Positions 54,078 through 63,571 of a DNA stretch of 64,000 bases are shown piece after piece. The stretch is from Hamadaea flava (GTDB taxonomy: Bacteria; Actinomycetota; Actinomycetes; Mycobacteriales; Micromonosporaceae): assembly GCF_024172085.1 (NCBI RefSeq), contig NZ_JAMZDZ010000001.1, positions 806,001-870,000 on the forward strand, in the 5' to 3' direction. How positions within the stretch are numbered: position 1 is the stretch's first letter; each line of letters starts with the position of its first letter. The notes beneath the pieces are model-generated. The model searched no databases and had not been told where the DNA came from. It was given only the letters and a program-made list of their open reading frames with translations. Both the position numbers and the translations under genes were made by a program.

Positions 54078-54514
54078 GCCTGGCCGACCGGCAGGCCGCA
54101 CTGGTCGCCGCGCTCGTCGCCGGAGGTTCGCCGCCGCCCGGATTCGACACGGGCCGCGTCGACGCCGTACGCGAACAGCTGCTGCGCAAGCGTGCCGGGG
54201 AGGTCGGCCGGGCGTGGCCCGCGCTGGCCGCCTCTCTCGGTCCGACCTGGTACGCCGCCTTCCGAGCCTGGGCCGACGGGCGACCGCCGCAGGGATCGCT
54301 GCGCGACGGCTGGGACCTCGCCCGCAGCCTGTCCACACTGGATCGATCGGCACAGGCTGAACTGCGCTCTCGCGACGCCCACTGGTCCTACGACGGGCTC
54401 ACCTCACCTCGGCGACGATCCCCGCTCGCCCGCCTCCTCCGCTCGGCGATCATTCGCTTCGGGAAACGATCAGGGCGTCAGGGACACGACACACCGGCCG
54501 AGCACGACCGTTAG
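54074..54514 (+). CDS. putative MNIO partner protein (DUF2063-like)
   Basis: The 146-residue product is helical. It has a pattern (RVDAVREQLLRKRAGEVGRA, then a WYAAFRAWADGRPP segment) that recalls the DNA-binding-like DUF2063 proteins that bring substrates to MNIO enzymes. The GTG start overlaps the MNIO stop (GTGA). The C-terminus is basic. The family assignment is tentative and rests mainly on gene order. Confidence 0.6.
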   Translation: MSLADRQAALVAALVAGGSPPPGFDTGRVDAVREQLLRKRAGEVGRAWPALAASLGPTWYAAFRAWADGRPPQGSLRDGWDLARSLSTLDRSAQAELRSRDAHWSYDGLTSPRRRSPLARLLRSAIIRFGKRSGRQGHDTPAEHDR

Positions 54515-54552
54515 TTCATGATCGTGCGAACTTCAGCGCCTAAGGTGAGGCC

Positions 54553-55698
54553 GTGACCGAGCCCGAGACCGAAACCCGGCCCTGCCTGCACTGCGGCAAA
54601 CCGGTGCCGCAGCGCGCCGGCGCCGGACGGCCGTTTCGCTACTGCCGCGACAACGACGGCGAATGCCAGCGTGCCGCCCGCAACACCCGCATGCGCCACC
54701 GCACGTCACCCGGACTGGCCGGGCAGGTCGCCAAGGCGTACGAGGTCGTGGACCGGCTCGACCAGGTCGTGGAGACCCTGACCGAGGCACTGCACGCCGA
54801 GCTGTCGCCCGCCGGCGTCGAGCGGCAGCTCGCCGAGGTGCGCGCCCAGGCCGCCGCCGACGTCGCGGCCGCCCGCAGCGAGGTCACCGCGTCCGACGCC
54901 CAGGCCGCGCAGCTCCAGTCCGCGATGCGCCGCCTGGAAGACGAGACCGCGGCCACCCTTCAACGGGTACGCGAAGAAGCAGCGGCCACTTTGGAGGCTG
55001 CCAACGCCGCCGTCGCGGCGGCCGAGGCGACCGCGGCAGCGGTACGCGACGAGGCGGCGACCGCCGTCCAACAGGCGCACGCCGAAGCGCTCGCGCAGAA
55101 GGAGCGGGCCGCGGCCGACGTCGCCGCCGCGTACGCCGAGAAGGAACGTGCCGACGCCCGAGCCGCCGACGCCGCCGACCAGGCCGACGCCGCCCGCGCC
55201 GAACGCGACCGGATCGCCAAGGAGGCCGACAACGCCGTGGCCGCTGCCGGGGCGCTGCGCGATGAGGCGTACCAGCAACGAGACCAGGCCCGGACCGCCG
55301 CGACCGAAACCCAGAGCGCGCTGGCCACGGCCGAGGGCGAGCAGCGCCGCCTGACCGCCGAGCTGGACCGGGCCACGGCCCGGCTGTCGGCCCTCGACAC
55401 CCAGGTGGCCACGCTGACCGGCGACCTCACGACGATCACCGCCGACCGCGACGCCGGCGTACGCGACCTCGACGCCGCCCGCAGGCTGGCCGACGAGGCC
55501 AACCGGGATCTCGCGATGGCCCGCCGCGATGCCGAAGTGGCGCAGCGGGACGCCGCGGTCGCCCGGCGCGACGCCGAAGCCGCCCAGGCCCAGGCCGCGC
55601 AGCTCGCCGACCAGGTCGCGCAGCTCATCGCCGCAGTCGCCCGGCTCGGCGCCCCCGCACCGGCACCCGCTCCCGCTTCCGCGTCGTCGGCGTCATGA
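54553..55698 (+). CDS. coiled-coil protein with N-terminal Cys motif
   Basis: The 381-residue product begins with CLHCGKPVPQ, FRYCRDNDGEC, a possible zinc site that occurs in several actinobacterial proteins. About 280 residues of Ala/Glu/Arg-rich coiled coil follow, and the end is Pro/Ala-rich. It has no signal peptide or membrane helix. A role in DNA organisation or scaffolding is possible but not shown. The stop is inside a hairpin (55694-55758). Confidence 0.65.
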   Translation: MTEPETETRPCLHCGKPVPQRAGAGRPFRYCRDNDGECQRAARNTRMRHRTSPGLAGQVAKAYEVVDRLDQVVETLTEALHAELSPAGVERQLAEVRAQAAADVAAARSEVTASDAQAAQLQSAMRRLEDETAATLQRVREEAAATLEAANAAVAAAEATAAAVRDEAATAVQQAHAEALAQKERAAADVAAAYAEKERADARAADAADQADAARAERDRIAKEADNAVAAAGALRDEAYQQRDQARTAATETQSALATAEGEQRRLTAELDRATARLSALDTQVATLTGDLTTITADRDAGVRDLDAARRLADEANRDLAMARRDAEVAQRDAAVARRDAEAAQAQAAQLADQVAQLIAAVARLGAPAPAPAPASASSAS

Positions 55699-55758
55699 TC
55701 AGCGGAAGTCTCCCGAACGGGCAGGTGCCATAACCCCGCGAACGCTCCGCTGATCATG
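55694..55758. terminator. perfect 13-bp inverted repeat at a gene end
   Basis: CATGATCAGCGGA at 55694-55706 pairs perfectly with 55746-55758 around a 39-base loop. It covers the stop of the coiled-coil gene, so it could act in termination or mRNA stability. The TGATCATG ends resemble the repeat at 45669-45732. Confidence 0.6.
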
Positions 55759-55794
55759 GGAACCCCCTCCCGCGTGCCCGCGTCCAACGCGGTC

Positions 55795-57642
55795 ATGAGA
55801 TTGAAGCTGCTGGGCGCGGCCGCGTCCGCCCTCATCGCGTTGACGGCGTGCACCGATGAACCGTCGGCCCCCACCCCGCCCCCGGTGGCCGCACCGGCGT
55901 TGCAGCTCGTCTCCTACGACTCCTGCGATCGGCTGCTCGCCGACGTACGCGCCGCCGCCAAGGCCAGCGTCCAAGCCTGGGGGTTCGGCAACCAGATGAT
56001 GTGGCGGGACTTCGCCAGCGGCACCGAACGGGCGACCGGCGGGAAGGCCGCCGTCCCCGACGCCGCCGGGCCGGCGTACTCGGGGACGAACACGCATGAG
56101 GCCGGCGTGGACGAACCCGACCTGGTCAAGACCGACGGCAAGCGGATCGTCACCCTCAGCCAGGGCATGCTGCGTATCGTCGACGCCGCCCAGCACAAGC
56201 TGACCGGTTCCGTGCAGCTGCCCCAGTCGGGCGACGAGCTGCTGCTGTCCGGCGACCACGTCCTGGTCATGGGCGGCCGGTCCTACTACCCGGCGGCCCG
56301 GGGCGGGCCGATGGCCATCGCCGGGAGCACCACGATCACGCTGGTCGACCTGACGACCGCGAAGGTGATCTCGACGTACACCATCGACGGCACGTTCGCC
56401 GACGCGCGCCAGACCGGCTCCGTCGCCCGGGTCGTCGTCCGGTCGACGCCGAAGATCGTCTTCAAGCCGGACGCGCGTGGTGATCAGAAGACGCTCATCG
56501 CCAACAACCGCAAGATCATCGACAAGACGCCGATCGAGGCGTGGCTGCCCAGTTACAGCAGCGACGGCAAGCCCGGCACCGTGGACTGCGGCGACGTGCG
56601 CCACCCCGCGACGTTCAGCGGATCCGAGCTGGTCACCGTGCTCAGCTTCGACCTGGCCGCGAACCAGCTCGCCGACGGCGTACCGGCTGCTCTGTTCGCG
56701 GACGGTGAGACGGTCTACGGCTCCGGCACCCACCTCTATCTGGCCAACGACGAGCGCTGGCGCGGCGTCGGCACCAAGGGCAAGACCGAGCTGTACATGT
56801 TCGACATCACCGGCCGCCAGCCCCGGTACATCGCCGCCGGCACCGTCCCCGGCTGGCTGCTCAACCAGTACTCGATGTCCGAGTACTCGGCCGCGGCGAA
56901 CGACACGCTGCTGCGGGTCGCGACCACCACCGGGCACCCGTGGGGCCAGAACACGAAAAGCACGTCCAGCGTGTACGCGCTGCGCACCGACGGAGGCACG
57001 CTACGGGTCGTCGGCAGCGTCGGCGGACTCGGCAAGGGCGAGCAGATCTACGCCGTACGCTTCGTCGGCCCGACCGCGTACGTGGTGACCTTCCGGCGCA
57101 CCGATCCGCTGTACGTCGTCGACCTGCGCGACCCGGCCAAGCCCGTCGTCGCCGGTCAGCTGAAGATCCCCGGCTACAGCGCGTACCTGCATCCGCTCAG
57201 CGGCGACCGGCTGCTGGGCGTCGGACAGGCCGCCGACGACAACGGCCGCACGCAGGGCACCCAGATCTCCCTGTTCGCCGTCGGCGACCCGGCGAACCCC
57301 CAGCGCCTGGCGAACCACGAGGTCGGCGACCACGGCTACAGCGAGGCCGAGTTCGATCCGCACGCGTTCCTCTACTGGCCCGAGACCAACCTGCTGGTGG
57401 TGCCGGTGCAGAAGTGGGACAGCGACAAGGGCGAGGCGGGCGCGCTGCTGATCAAGGTCGGCGACACCGGGCTGACCGAGGTGGGCTGGATCACCCACCC
57501 GATCCGCCCGACCAGCTCGTACTATCCGACCGCGATCCGGCGCAGCCTGGTCATCGGCGACGAGCTGTGGACCGTCTCCGACTCCGGGCTCATGGCCAGC
57601 ACCCTGGCCGGTGCCAAGCGCGTCGCCTGGCTGGCGTACTGA
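55795..57642 (+). CDS. lipoprotein with beta-propeller domain (PF09826-like)
   Basis: The 615-residue product has a lipoprotein signal ending in LTACTD. A beta-propeller domain follows, with DEPDLVKTDGKRI at the start and repeated segments such as VYALRTDGGTLRVVGSV and LFAVGDPANPQRLANHEVGDHGYSE. The ATG at 55795 precedes the signal; an ATG at 55756 is within the hairpin. It is exported and anchored to the membrane. Its role is unknown. Confidence 0.82.
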   Translation: MRLKLLGAAASALIALTACTDEPSAPTPPPVAAPALQLVSYDSCDRLLADVRAAAKASVQAWGFGNQMMWRDFASGTERATGGKAAVPDAAGPAYSGTNTHEAGVDEPDLVKTDGKRIVTLSQGMLRIVDAAQHKLTGSVQLPQSGDELLLSGDHVLVMGGRSYYPAARGGPMAIAGSTTITLVDLTTAKVISTYTIDGTFADARQTGSVARVVVRSTPKIVFKPDARGDQKTLIANNRKIIDKTPIEAWLPSYSSDGKPGTVDCGDVRHPATFSGSELVTVLSFDLAANQLADGVPAALFADGETVYGSGTHLYLANDERWRGVGTKGKTELYMFDITGRQPRYIAAGTVPGWLLNQYSMSEYSAAANDTLLRVATTTGHPWGQNTKSTSSVYALRTDGGTLRVVGSVGGLGKGEQIYAVRFVGPTAYVVTFRRTDPLYVVDLRDPAKPVVAGQLKIPGYSAYLHPLSGDRLLGVGQAADDNGRTQGTQISLFAVGDPANPQRLANHEVGDHGYSEAEFDPHAFLYWPETNLLVVPVQKWDSDKGEAGALLIKVGDTGLTEVGWITHPIRPTSSYYPTAIRRSLVIGDELWTVSDSGLMASTLAGAKRVAWLAY

Positions 57643-57669
57643 ACCTGACGATCCAGTAACCTTCAGGCG

Positions 57670-60189
57670 GTGACCGCCGCCTCGCGTACCCTCATCGATC
57701 TGCTCCCGCCACCCGCCGAGGGTGGCGGGCCCAGCGAGCCCGAGGAAGTCCTGCTCGCCTTCGAGGGCTGGGCCGCGAGCCGGGGACTGAGCCTGTACCC
57801 GGCGCAGTCGGAGGCGCTGCTGGAGATCGTCACCGGCTCGAACGTGATCCTGGGTACGCCGACCGGGTCCGGCAAGAGCCTGGTCGCGGCGGGCGCGCAC
57901 TTCTCCGCGCTGGCGTCGGGCGAGCGGACCTTCTACACCGCGCCGATCAAGGCGCTGGTCAGCGAGAAGTTCTTCGCGTTGTGCGAGCAGTTCGGGGCCA
58001 AGAACGTCGGCATGCTCACCGGCGACGCCGCCGTCAACGAGTCGGCCCAGATCATCTGCTGCACCGCCGAGATCCTGGCCAACCTGGCCCTGCGCGAGGG
58101 CGCGAAGGCCGACGCCGGCCAGGTCGTCATGGACGAGTTCCACTTCTACGCCGAACCCGACCGGGGCTGGGCCTGGCAGGTGCCGCTGCTGGAGCTGCCG
58201 AACACCCAGTTCGTCCTGATGTCGGCCACGCTAGGTGACGTCACCCGGTTCCAGGAGGACCTGACGCGGCGTACCGGGCGGGAGACGGCCGTGATCACCT
58301 CGGCGACCCGGCCGGTGCCGCTGGTGCACGCGTTCTCGCTGACGCCGTTGCAGGAGACCGTCGAGGATCTGCTCCAGACCCACCAGGCGCCGGTCTACAT
58401 CGTGCACTTCACCCAGGCCGCCGCGATGGAGCAGGCCCAGGCGCTCATGAGCGTCAACATGTGTACGCGCGCCGAGAAGGACGCGATCGCCGAGATGATC
58501 GGCAACTTCCGGTTCGCCGCGGGCTTCGGCAAGCAGCTGTCCCGGCTCGTGAAGCACGGCATCGGCGTGCACCACGCCGGCATGCTGCCCAAGTACCGCC
58601 GGCTGGTCGAGCTGCTGGCCCAGGCGGGCCTGCTGAAGGTCATCTGCGGCACCGACACCCTCGGCGTCGGGATCAACGTGCCGATCCGGACGGTGCTGTT
58701 CACCGCCCTGTCGAAGTACGACGGCACGCGGATGCGGCACCTGAAGGCCCGGGAGTTCCACCAGATCGCCGGGCGGGCCGGCCGCGCCGGGTTCGACACC
58801 CTCGGCCGGGTCATCGTGCAGGCCCCGGAGCACGTGATCGCCAACGAGAAGGCGATCGCGAAGTTCGCCGGTGACCAGCGCAAACTCAAGAGCTACGTGA
58901 AGAAGAAGCCGCCCGAGGGCATGGTCTCCTGGGGCCAGCCGACCTTCGACAAGCTGGTCGCCGCCGACCCCGAGCCGCTGATCTCCAGCTTCACGGTGAC
59001 CCACTCGATGATCCTCAACGTCATCGAACGCGGCGGCGACGTCTTCGCCGACCTGCGCAAGCTGCTGACCGACAACCACGAGCCGCGATCGTCCCAGCTC
59101 AAGCTCGTCCGCCGGGCCTTCGCGATCTATCGCGCGCTGCTGGCCGCCGGAGTCGTCGAGCGCGTCTCCGGGCCGGGTGAGCCGCTCCGCCTGCGGGTGG
59201 TGGAAGAACTCCAGCTCAACTTCGCCCTCAACCAGCCGCTGTCGCCGTTCGCACTCGCTGCCCTGGAACTGCTCGACCGCGACTCCGCCACGTACGCCCT
59301 CGACGCGTTGTCCATCATGGAATCGACGCTGGAGAACCCGCGCCAGGTTTTGTCCGCCCAGCAGTTCAAGGCACGCGGGGAAGCCGTCGCCCAGATGAAG
59401 GCCGACGGGCTCGAATACGACGAGCGCATGGCACTGCTGGACGAGGTCACCTACCCCAAGCCGCTCGCCGAACTGCTGGAGGCGGCGTACGAGATGTATC
59501 GGCGCGGCCACCCGTGGGTCAGCGAGCACGAGGTCGCACCCAAATCCGTGGTACGCGACATGTTCGAGCGCGCCATGACGTTCACCGAATACGTCGCCTT
59601 CTACGGGCTGGCCCGCTCCGAGGGCATCGTCCTGCGCTACCTCGCCGACGCATTCCGGGCGCTGCGGCAGACGATCCCGCCGGACGCGCGTACGGAGGAC
59701 CTCGAAGACCTCATCGAATGGCTCGGCGAACTGGTCCGGCAGGTCGACTCCAGCCTGCTCGACGAGTGGGAGCAGTTGCGGAACCCGGTTGTCGAAGGCG
59801 CGCCCGTGGTGCTGGAGGAGAAGACACGCGGCGTCACCGCCAACGTCCGGGCTTTCCGCGTGCTGGTGCGCAACGCGTTGTTCCGCCGGGTCGAGCTGGC
59901 CGCCTTCGAGCGCTACGACACCCTCGCCGAACTCGACCCCGACTTCGACTGGCGTACCGCCCTGGACGCGTACTTCGAGGAGAACGACGAGATCGGCGTG
60001 GACGGCGACGCGCGCAGCGCCGCGCTGCTGCTCATCACGGAGGAGAAGGACCGCTGGCAGTGCCGCCAGATCCTCGACGACCCCGACGGCCACCACGACT
60101 GGGCGATCACCGCCGAGGTCGACCTGGCCGCGTCGGACGAGGCCGGCACCGCCGTCGTCGCCGTGCTCGACGTCTCTCGCCTCGACTGA
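57670..60189 (+). CDS. DEAD/DEAH-box RNA helicase with DUF3516
   Basis: The 839-residue product has helicase motifs GTPTGSGKS (I), MDEFHFYAEP (II), LMSATLG (III) and HQIAGRAGRAGFD (VI). A C-terminal region of about 400 residues follows, characteristic of actinobacterial DUF3516 helicases. It is of the Ski2/Mtr4-like type and probably acts on RNA structure. The GTG start follows closely after the propeller gene. It ends before a convergent hairpin at 60205-60260. Confidence 0.88.
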   Translation: MTAASRTLIDLLPPPAEGGGPSEPEEVLLAFEGWAASRGLSLYPAQSEALLEIVTGSNVILGTPTGSGKSLVAAGAHFSALASGERTFYTAPIKALVSEKFFALCEQFGAKNVGMLTGDAAVNESAQIICCTAEILANLALREGAKADAGQVVMDEFHFYAEPDRGWAWQVPLLELPNTQFVLMSATLGDVTRFQEDLTRRTGRETAVITSATRPVPLVHAFSLTPLQETVEDLLQTHQAPVYIVHFTQAAAMEQAQALMSVNMCTRAEKDAIAEMIGNFRFAAGFGKQLSRLVKHGIGVHHAGMLPKYRRLVELLAQAGLLKVICGTDTLGVGINVPIRTVLFTALSKYDGTRMRHLKAREFHQIAGRAGRAGFDTLGRVIVQAPEHVIANEKAIAKFAGDQRKLKSYVKKKPPEGMVSWGQPTFDKLVAADPEPLISSFTVTHSMILNVIERGGDVFADLRKLLTDNHEPRSSQLKLVRRAFAIYRALLAAGVVERVSGPGEPLRLRVVEELQLNFALNQPLSPFALAALELLDRDSATYALDALSIMESTLENPRQVLSAQQFKARGEAVAQMKADGLEYDERMALLDEVTYPKPLAELLEAAYEMYRRGHPWVSEHEVAPKSVVRDMFERAMTFTEYVAFYGLARSEGIVLRYLADAFRALRQTIPPDARTEDLEDLIEWLGELVRQVDSSLLDEWEQLRNPVVEGAPVVLEEKTRGVTANVRAFRVLVRNALFRRVELAAFERYDTLAELDPDFDWRTALDAYFEENDEIGVDGDARSAALLLITEEKDRWQCRQILDDPDGHHDWAITAEVDLAASDEAGTAVVAVLDVSRLD

Positions 60190-60204
60190 GCTTCCCGGTC
60201 GCGA

Positions 60205-60260
60205 CTACTGGAACGCCACGTACGCATCCCCAGCGGGATAGGTGCGTGGCGTGGCAGTAG
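60205..60260. terminator. 19-bp-arm imperfect hairpin between convergent genes
   Basis: Arms 60205-60223 and 60242-60260 pair at 16 of 19 positions plus one G-T. It lies between the stops of the helicase gene and of the convergent membrane protein gene, so it may end transcription from both sides. The core RCGCCAYGYACG is shared with 1962-2012 and 7988-8050, and GATAGGTGCRTGGCGT is shared with the first of these. Confidence 0.7.
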
Positions 60261-60287
60261 TTCGCCTGGATCGCCGCCCGAGCCGGG

Positions 60288-60824
60288 TCAGGGGCAGGTC
60301 GGGACCTCGGTCAGGCGGCTCACCTTGTCCACGGGGATCCAGACCTTCGTGTCCACGACGGAGCCTGGGCCGACGACATAGGGGGCGGTCACCACGAGGT
60401 AGCCGTCGTGCGCGAAGCTGACCGGCCCGCAGGACGTTCCGGCGTCGTACTCCACCTTCATGAGCGGGCGGGCCGTCTCGGCGACCGGCGACAGCCAGAC
60501 GACCAGCAGCGCCATCGCGATCATGAAGAGTCCTGCGATCGTCCAGCGCTTCGTCGCGTCGATGTCCCGGCCGAGCCGATCGCTTTCCCCCGACGCCGCG
60601 CCGTACGCGAGGAAGACCGCACGGATCAGCGACGCGAACGCGACGACCAGCAGGAACGCGACCCACCATTGCAGCCACCAGGCGAGGTGGACGACGTCGT
60701 CCCGGCCCCGGACGATGAACGCCGCGCCGAGCACGGCGGTGAGGACGATCAGGCCGTTACGCCACGCCTCCGCCTGCCGGCGGCCCGCCGCCACCCGACT
60801 GAACTCACGATCATCAACCTCCAC
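60288..60824 (-). CDS. small membrane protein of unknown function
   Basis: The 178-residue product has about four membrane helices (GLIVLTAVLGAAFIV, WWVAFLLVVAFASLI and a later pair). A C-terminal exterior part with two cysteines follows. The GTG at 60824 was chosen; a GTG nine bases earlier is equally possible. The region upstream contains a strong hairpin that separates it from the FKBP gene. No family was recognised. Confidence 0.55.
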   Translation of the reverse strand: MEVDDREFSRVAAGRRQAEAWRNGLIVLTAVLGAAFIVRGRDDVVHLAWWLQWWVAFLLVVAFASLIRAVFLAYGAASGESDRLGRDIDATKRWTIAGLFMIAMALLVVWLSPVAETARPLMKVEYDAGTSCGPVSFAHDGYLVVTAPYVVGPGSVVDTKVWIPVDKVSRLTEVPTCP

Positions 60825-60835
60825 GCTGCACACGA

Positions 60836-60876
60836 TAAAGCGACACCGGGGCTGGTGCTGTCCCGGTGTCGCTTTA
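60836..60876. terminator. perfect 15-bp hairpin after the FKBP gene
   Basis: TAAAGCGACACCGGG (60836-60850) pairs perfectly with 60862-60876 around an 11-base loop. On the minus strand it follows the stop of the FKBP lipoprotein gene by ten bases, which is the usual place for a terminator. It lacks a long T-tract, but the outer end is TTTA/TAAA. Confidence 0.75.
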
Positions 60877-60886
60877 CTGATCGACG

Positions 60887-61402
60887 TCAGCCGTTGATGG
60901 AGACGACGTCCACCACGAAGACCAGCGTCTCGTTCGGGCCGATCACGCCGCCCGCGCCCTGCGCGCCGTAGCCGAGGTTCGGCGGGATGACGATCAGGCG
61001 GCGGCCGCCGACCTTGGCGCCGACCAGGCCCTGGTTCCAGCCGTCGATGACGCGGGCCTGGCCCAGCGGGGCCACGGTGAACGGCTGCGCGCCCCGGTCC
61101 CACGAGGAGTCGAACTGCTTCTGCGTCGACCAGGAGACCCCGACGTACTGCACCGCCACCGAGTCGCCGACCTTGGCCGCGTCGCCCGAGCCATCGACGA
61201 TGTCGGTCACCTGGAGGCCGGCGGGCTTCTCGGCGTCGCCGGTGAAGGTGATCGCGGGCTTGCTCTTGGTATCGGTGCTGACGTTCACGCCACCGCTGCC
61301 TTTCGTCTCGGAGCCGCTGTTGTCACCGCCACAACCGGCCGCCCCTGCGGCCAGCAGCCCACCCAGGGCTAGAACGGCTACGACTCGCTGAATGATTCGC
61401 AC
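60887..61402 (-). CDS. FKBP-type peptidyl-prolyl isomerase lipoprotein
   Basis: The 171-residue product has a lipoprotein signal ending in AAGCGG, a polar linker and an FKBP domain (VAVQYVGVSW, FDSSWDRGAQPF, VIDGWNQGLVGAKVGGRR, IPPNLGYGAQG, VFVVDV). It would help fold exported proteins at the outer face of the membrane. It ends before a strong hairpin. Confidence 0.9.
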   Translation of the reverse strand: MRIIQRVVAVLALGGLLAAGAAGCGGDNSGSETKGSGGVNVSTDTKSKPAITFTGDAEKPAGLQVTDIVDGSGDAAKVGDSVAVQYVGVSWSTQKQFDSSWDRGAQPFTVAPLGQARVIDGWNQGLVGAKVGGRRLIVIPPNLGYGAQGAGGVIGPNETLVFVVDVVSING

Positions 61403-61468
61403 CCGCGCAGGCTACCCGAGAGATCGCGGTTCGCCAGAGCAACCGCGCGGACCGCCTGGTCCTACCCC

Positions 61469-61969
61469 TCAAACGGCAGGTGTATGCGTGACGGTCAGGG
61501 AGGTGGCCGCGTCGTAGGGCGTCCGGCCGCGGAGCAGGCCGATGGCGTACCCGATGATCACGATCCAGGCCGCGCCGACGAAGATCGTGCCGAGGGTGTC
61601 GTCGCCCGCCTTGAGGAAGTAGAAGACGCCGGTGTGGGCGAGTTCCCACGGCAGCGCCACCTTGAGCAGGTTCCGGGCCAGCGCCCGGCCGAAGCCGGGC
61701 ACGTCGGCGGGGACGTCACCCGCAGCGTCCGACACCCGGAGGCGCAGGACGCGTTTGCCGGGCGATGCACCTCGGGCCTCCCAGAAGGCCAGCCAGAGGG
61801 TCACCGGGACGATCAGGATCACGAACGACACGGCGTTCCAGGCGGCGGTGGAGATGTCCAGGGACCTGCCGAAGGACATGCCGAGCGGGATCAGTGCCAC
61901 GGCGTACAAGCTGATGATGCACCAGTCGACGAGCCAGGCGGCGAGACGGCGGAGCGGGGAAGCCTTCAC
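61469..61969 (-). CDS. RDD-family membrane protein
   Basis: The 166-residue product has the RDD pattern (LRRLAAWLVDWCIISLYAVAL, GKRVLRLRV) with about three membrane helices. RDD proteins are widespread, mostly of unknown function, and some take part in ion transport or envelope stress. The gene lies between the FKBP gene and the peptide transporter gene on the same strand. Confidence 0.85.
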   Translation of the reverse strand: MKASPLRRLAAWLVDWCIISLYAVALIPLGMSFGRSLDISTAAWNAVSFVILIVPVTLWLAFWEARGASPGKRVLRLRVSDAAGDVPADVPGFGRALARNLLKVALPWELAHTGVFYFLKAGDDTLGTIFVGAAWIVIIGYAIGLLRGRTPYDAATSLTVTHTPAV

Positions 61970-61997
61970 GCGGCGGATCGTAGCCGCCGCGCGCGAG

Positions 61998-63467
61998 TCA
62001 GTGGATCCCGCGCATGAGCGAGCGGATGTGCTTGGTGAACATGAACGCGGCGAAGCCGATGAGCACGGACACGATGCCGAGGATCAGGAAGTAGCTCGGC
62101 CCGCCGTCGGACAGTTTGGCGACCTGGCCGCCCACGGCGTCGCCGACCGCGGTCGACAGGAACCAGACGCCGAGCATCTGGCTGGCGTACCAGGCGGGGG
62201 CGAGTTTGGTCGTCATGGACAGGCCGACCGGCGACAGCGACAGCTCACCGGCGACCTGCAGCGCGTAGACGGCGACCAGCCACAGCGGGGAGACCTTGTG
62301 GGTGAGGGCCTGCTGGGCGGCGGCGGCCATGAGCATGAAGGACAGACCATTGAGGATGAGCGCGACCGCGAACTTCCACGGGGTGGAGACGCGGGTGCCG
62401 AGCTTGACCCACAGCGCGCCGGCCAGCGGCGCGCCGATGATGATCAGGATCGGGTTGACCGATTGGAGCCAGGCGGCCGGGAAGGTGAAGTTGCCGATGG
62501 TGCGGTTGGTGTTGTCGTCGGCGAACGTGTTGAGCACCGAGCCCGCCTGGTCGTAGATCATCCAGAAGCACGCGGCGAACACGAACAGCCACACGTACGC
62601 GTGCATCCGGCTGCGTTCCACGTCGGTGAGCCGCTTGTCGAGGAAGATCCGGCTGAAATAGACGACGGCGACCGCCACCGTGAACCAGGCCAGCAGGTCG
62701 ACGACGCTGCGTACGCTCAGCCAGCCCACCAGCGCCAGGAGGCCGATCACCACAGCTGCGATCACCATGCTGAGGCCGACCCAGCGCAGCGTCCGCGTAC
62801 GCTCCGGGCCGACCAGCGGGTGGGTCGGCGCGACGCCGTTGTCGCGGAGCCGGCGGCCGCCGACGATGTACTGGATGACGGCGAAGGTCATGCCGACCGC
62901 GGCGACGCTGAAGCCCAGGTGGTAGTTGAAGTGGTCGGCGAGCCAGCCGGTGATCAGCGGGGCGATGAACGCGCCGAGATTGATGCCCATGTAGAAGATC
63001 GAGAATCCGGCGTCGCGGCGCGGCGAGTCCTTCTCGTAGAGGTTGCCGACCATCTGGGAGATGTTCGGCTTGAGCAACCCGGTGCCGAGCACGATCAGGA
63101 TCAGGCCGGGGAAGATGCTCCAGTCGGTCGGGATCGCCATCGTGTAGTGGCCCAGCGCGATGACGATGCCGCCGTAGAGCACCGAACGCCGGGCGCCCAG
63201 CAGCCGGTCGGCGACCCAGCCGCCCGGCAGCGCCGCCAGGTACACCATGCCGACGTACACGCCGTAGAGGGCGTTGGCGTCGGCGTCGGGCATCCCGAGG
63301 CCGCCGTCGGCGACGCTGGCGGTCAGGAAGAGGACCAGGATGGCCCGCATGCCGTAGTAGCTGAACCGTTCCCACATCTCGGTGAGGAACAGCGTCGACA
63401 GGGCCCGGGGATGTCCGAAGAACGATCGGTCCAGGTCCTCCGCCGGGACCGGCTCAGTGATCGACAT
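61998..63467 (-). CDS. POT-family proton-coupled peptide transporter
   Basis: The 489-residue product has about 14 membrane helices and POT motifs such as TEMWERFSYYGMRAILVLF and GGWVADRLLGARR. A signature-type GFSIFYMGINLGAFIAPL stretch follows. Such carriers import di- and tripeptides with protons. The gene is divergent from rbpA across a 194-base intergenic region. Confidence 0.92.
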   Translation of the reverse strand: MSITEPVPAEDLDRSFFGHPRALSTLFLTEMWERFSYYGMRAILVLFLTASVADGGLGMPDADANALYGVYVGMVYLAALPGGWVADRLLGARRSVLYGGIVIALGHYTMAIPTDWSIFPGLILIVLGTGLLKPNISQMVGNLYEKDSPRRDAGFSIFYMGINLGAFIAPLITGWLADHFNYHLGFSVAAVGMTFAVIQYIVGGRRLRDNGVAPTHPLVGPERTRTLRWVGLSMVIAAVVIGLLALVGWLSVRSVVDLLAWFTVAVAVVYFSRIFLDKRLTDVERSRMHAYVWLFVFAACFWMIYDQAGSVLNTFADDNTNRTIGNFTFPAAWLQSVNPILIIIGAPLAGALWVKLGTRVSTPWKFAVALILNGLSFMLMAAAAQQALTHKVSPLWLVAVYALQVAGELSLSPVGLSMTTKLAPAWYASQMLGVWFLSTAVGDAVGGQVAKLSDGGPSYFLILGIVSVLIGFAAFMFTKHIRSLMRGIH

Positions 63468-63571
63468 CCCAGACCTCCGAATTCACGATCAAATAGCCCT
63501 AAAATGGACCATAACGGATCTCCAGGGCCGGGTCAGGGCAGTCACCTAATTCCCGGGGCAGGTACCCTTGT

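Noticed and set aside
55756-55794. Upstream ATG for the beta-propeller lipoprotein
   Set aside because: It lies inside a hairpin and would place 13 polar residues before a normal lipoprotein signal that begins with its own ATG at 55795.
58231-60096. A 621-codon minus-strand frame opposite the helicase gene
   Set aside because: It is a shadow of the helicase, which has all motifs in the plus strand. The antisense product is low-complexity.
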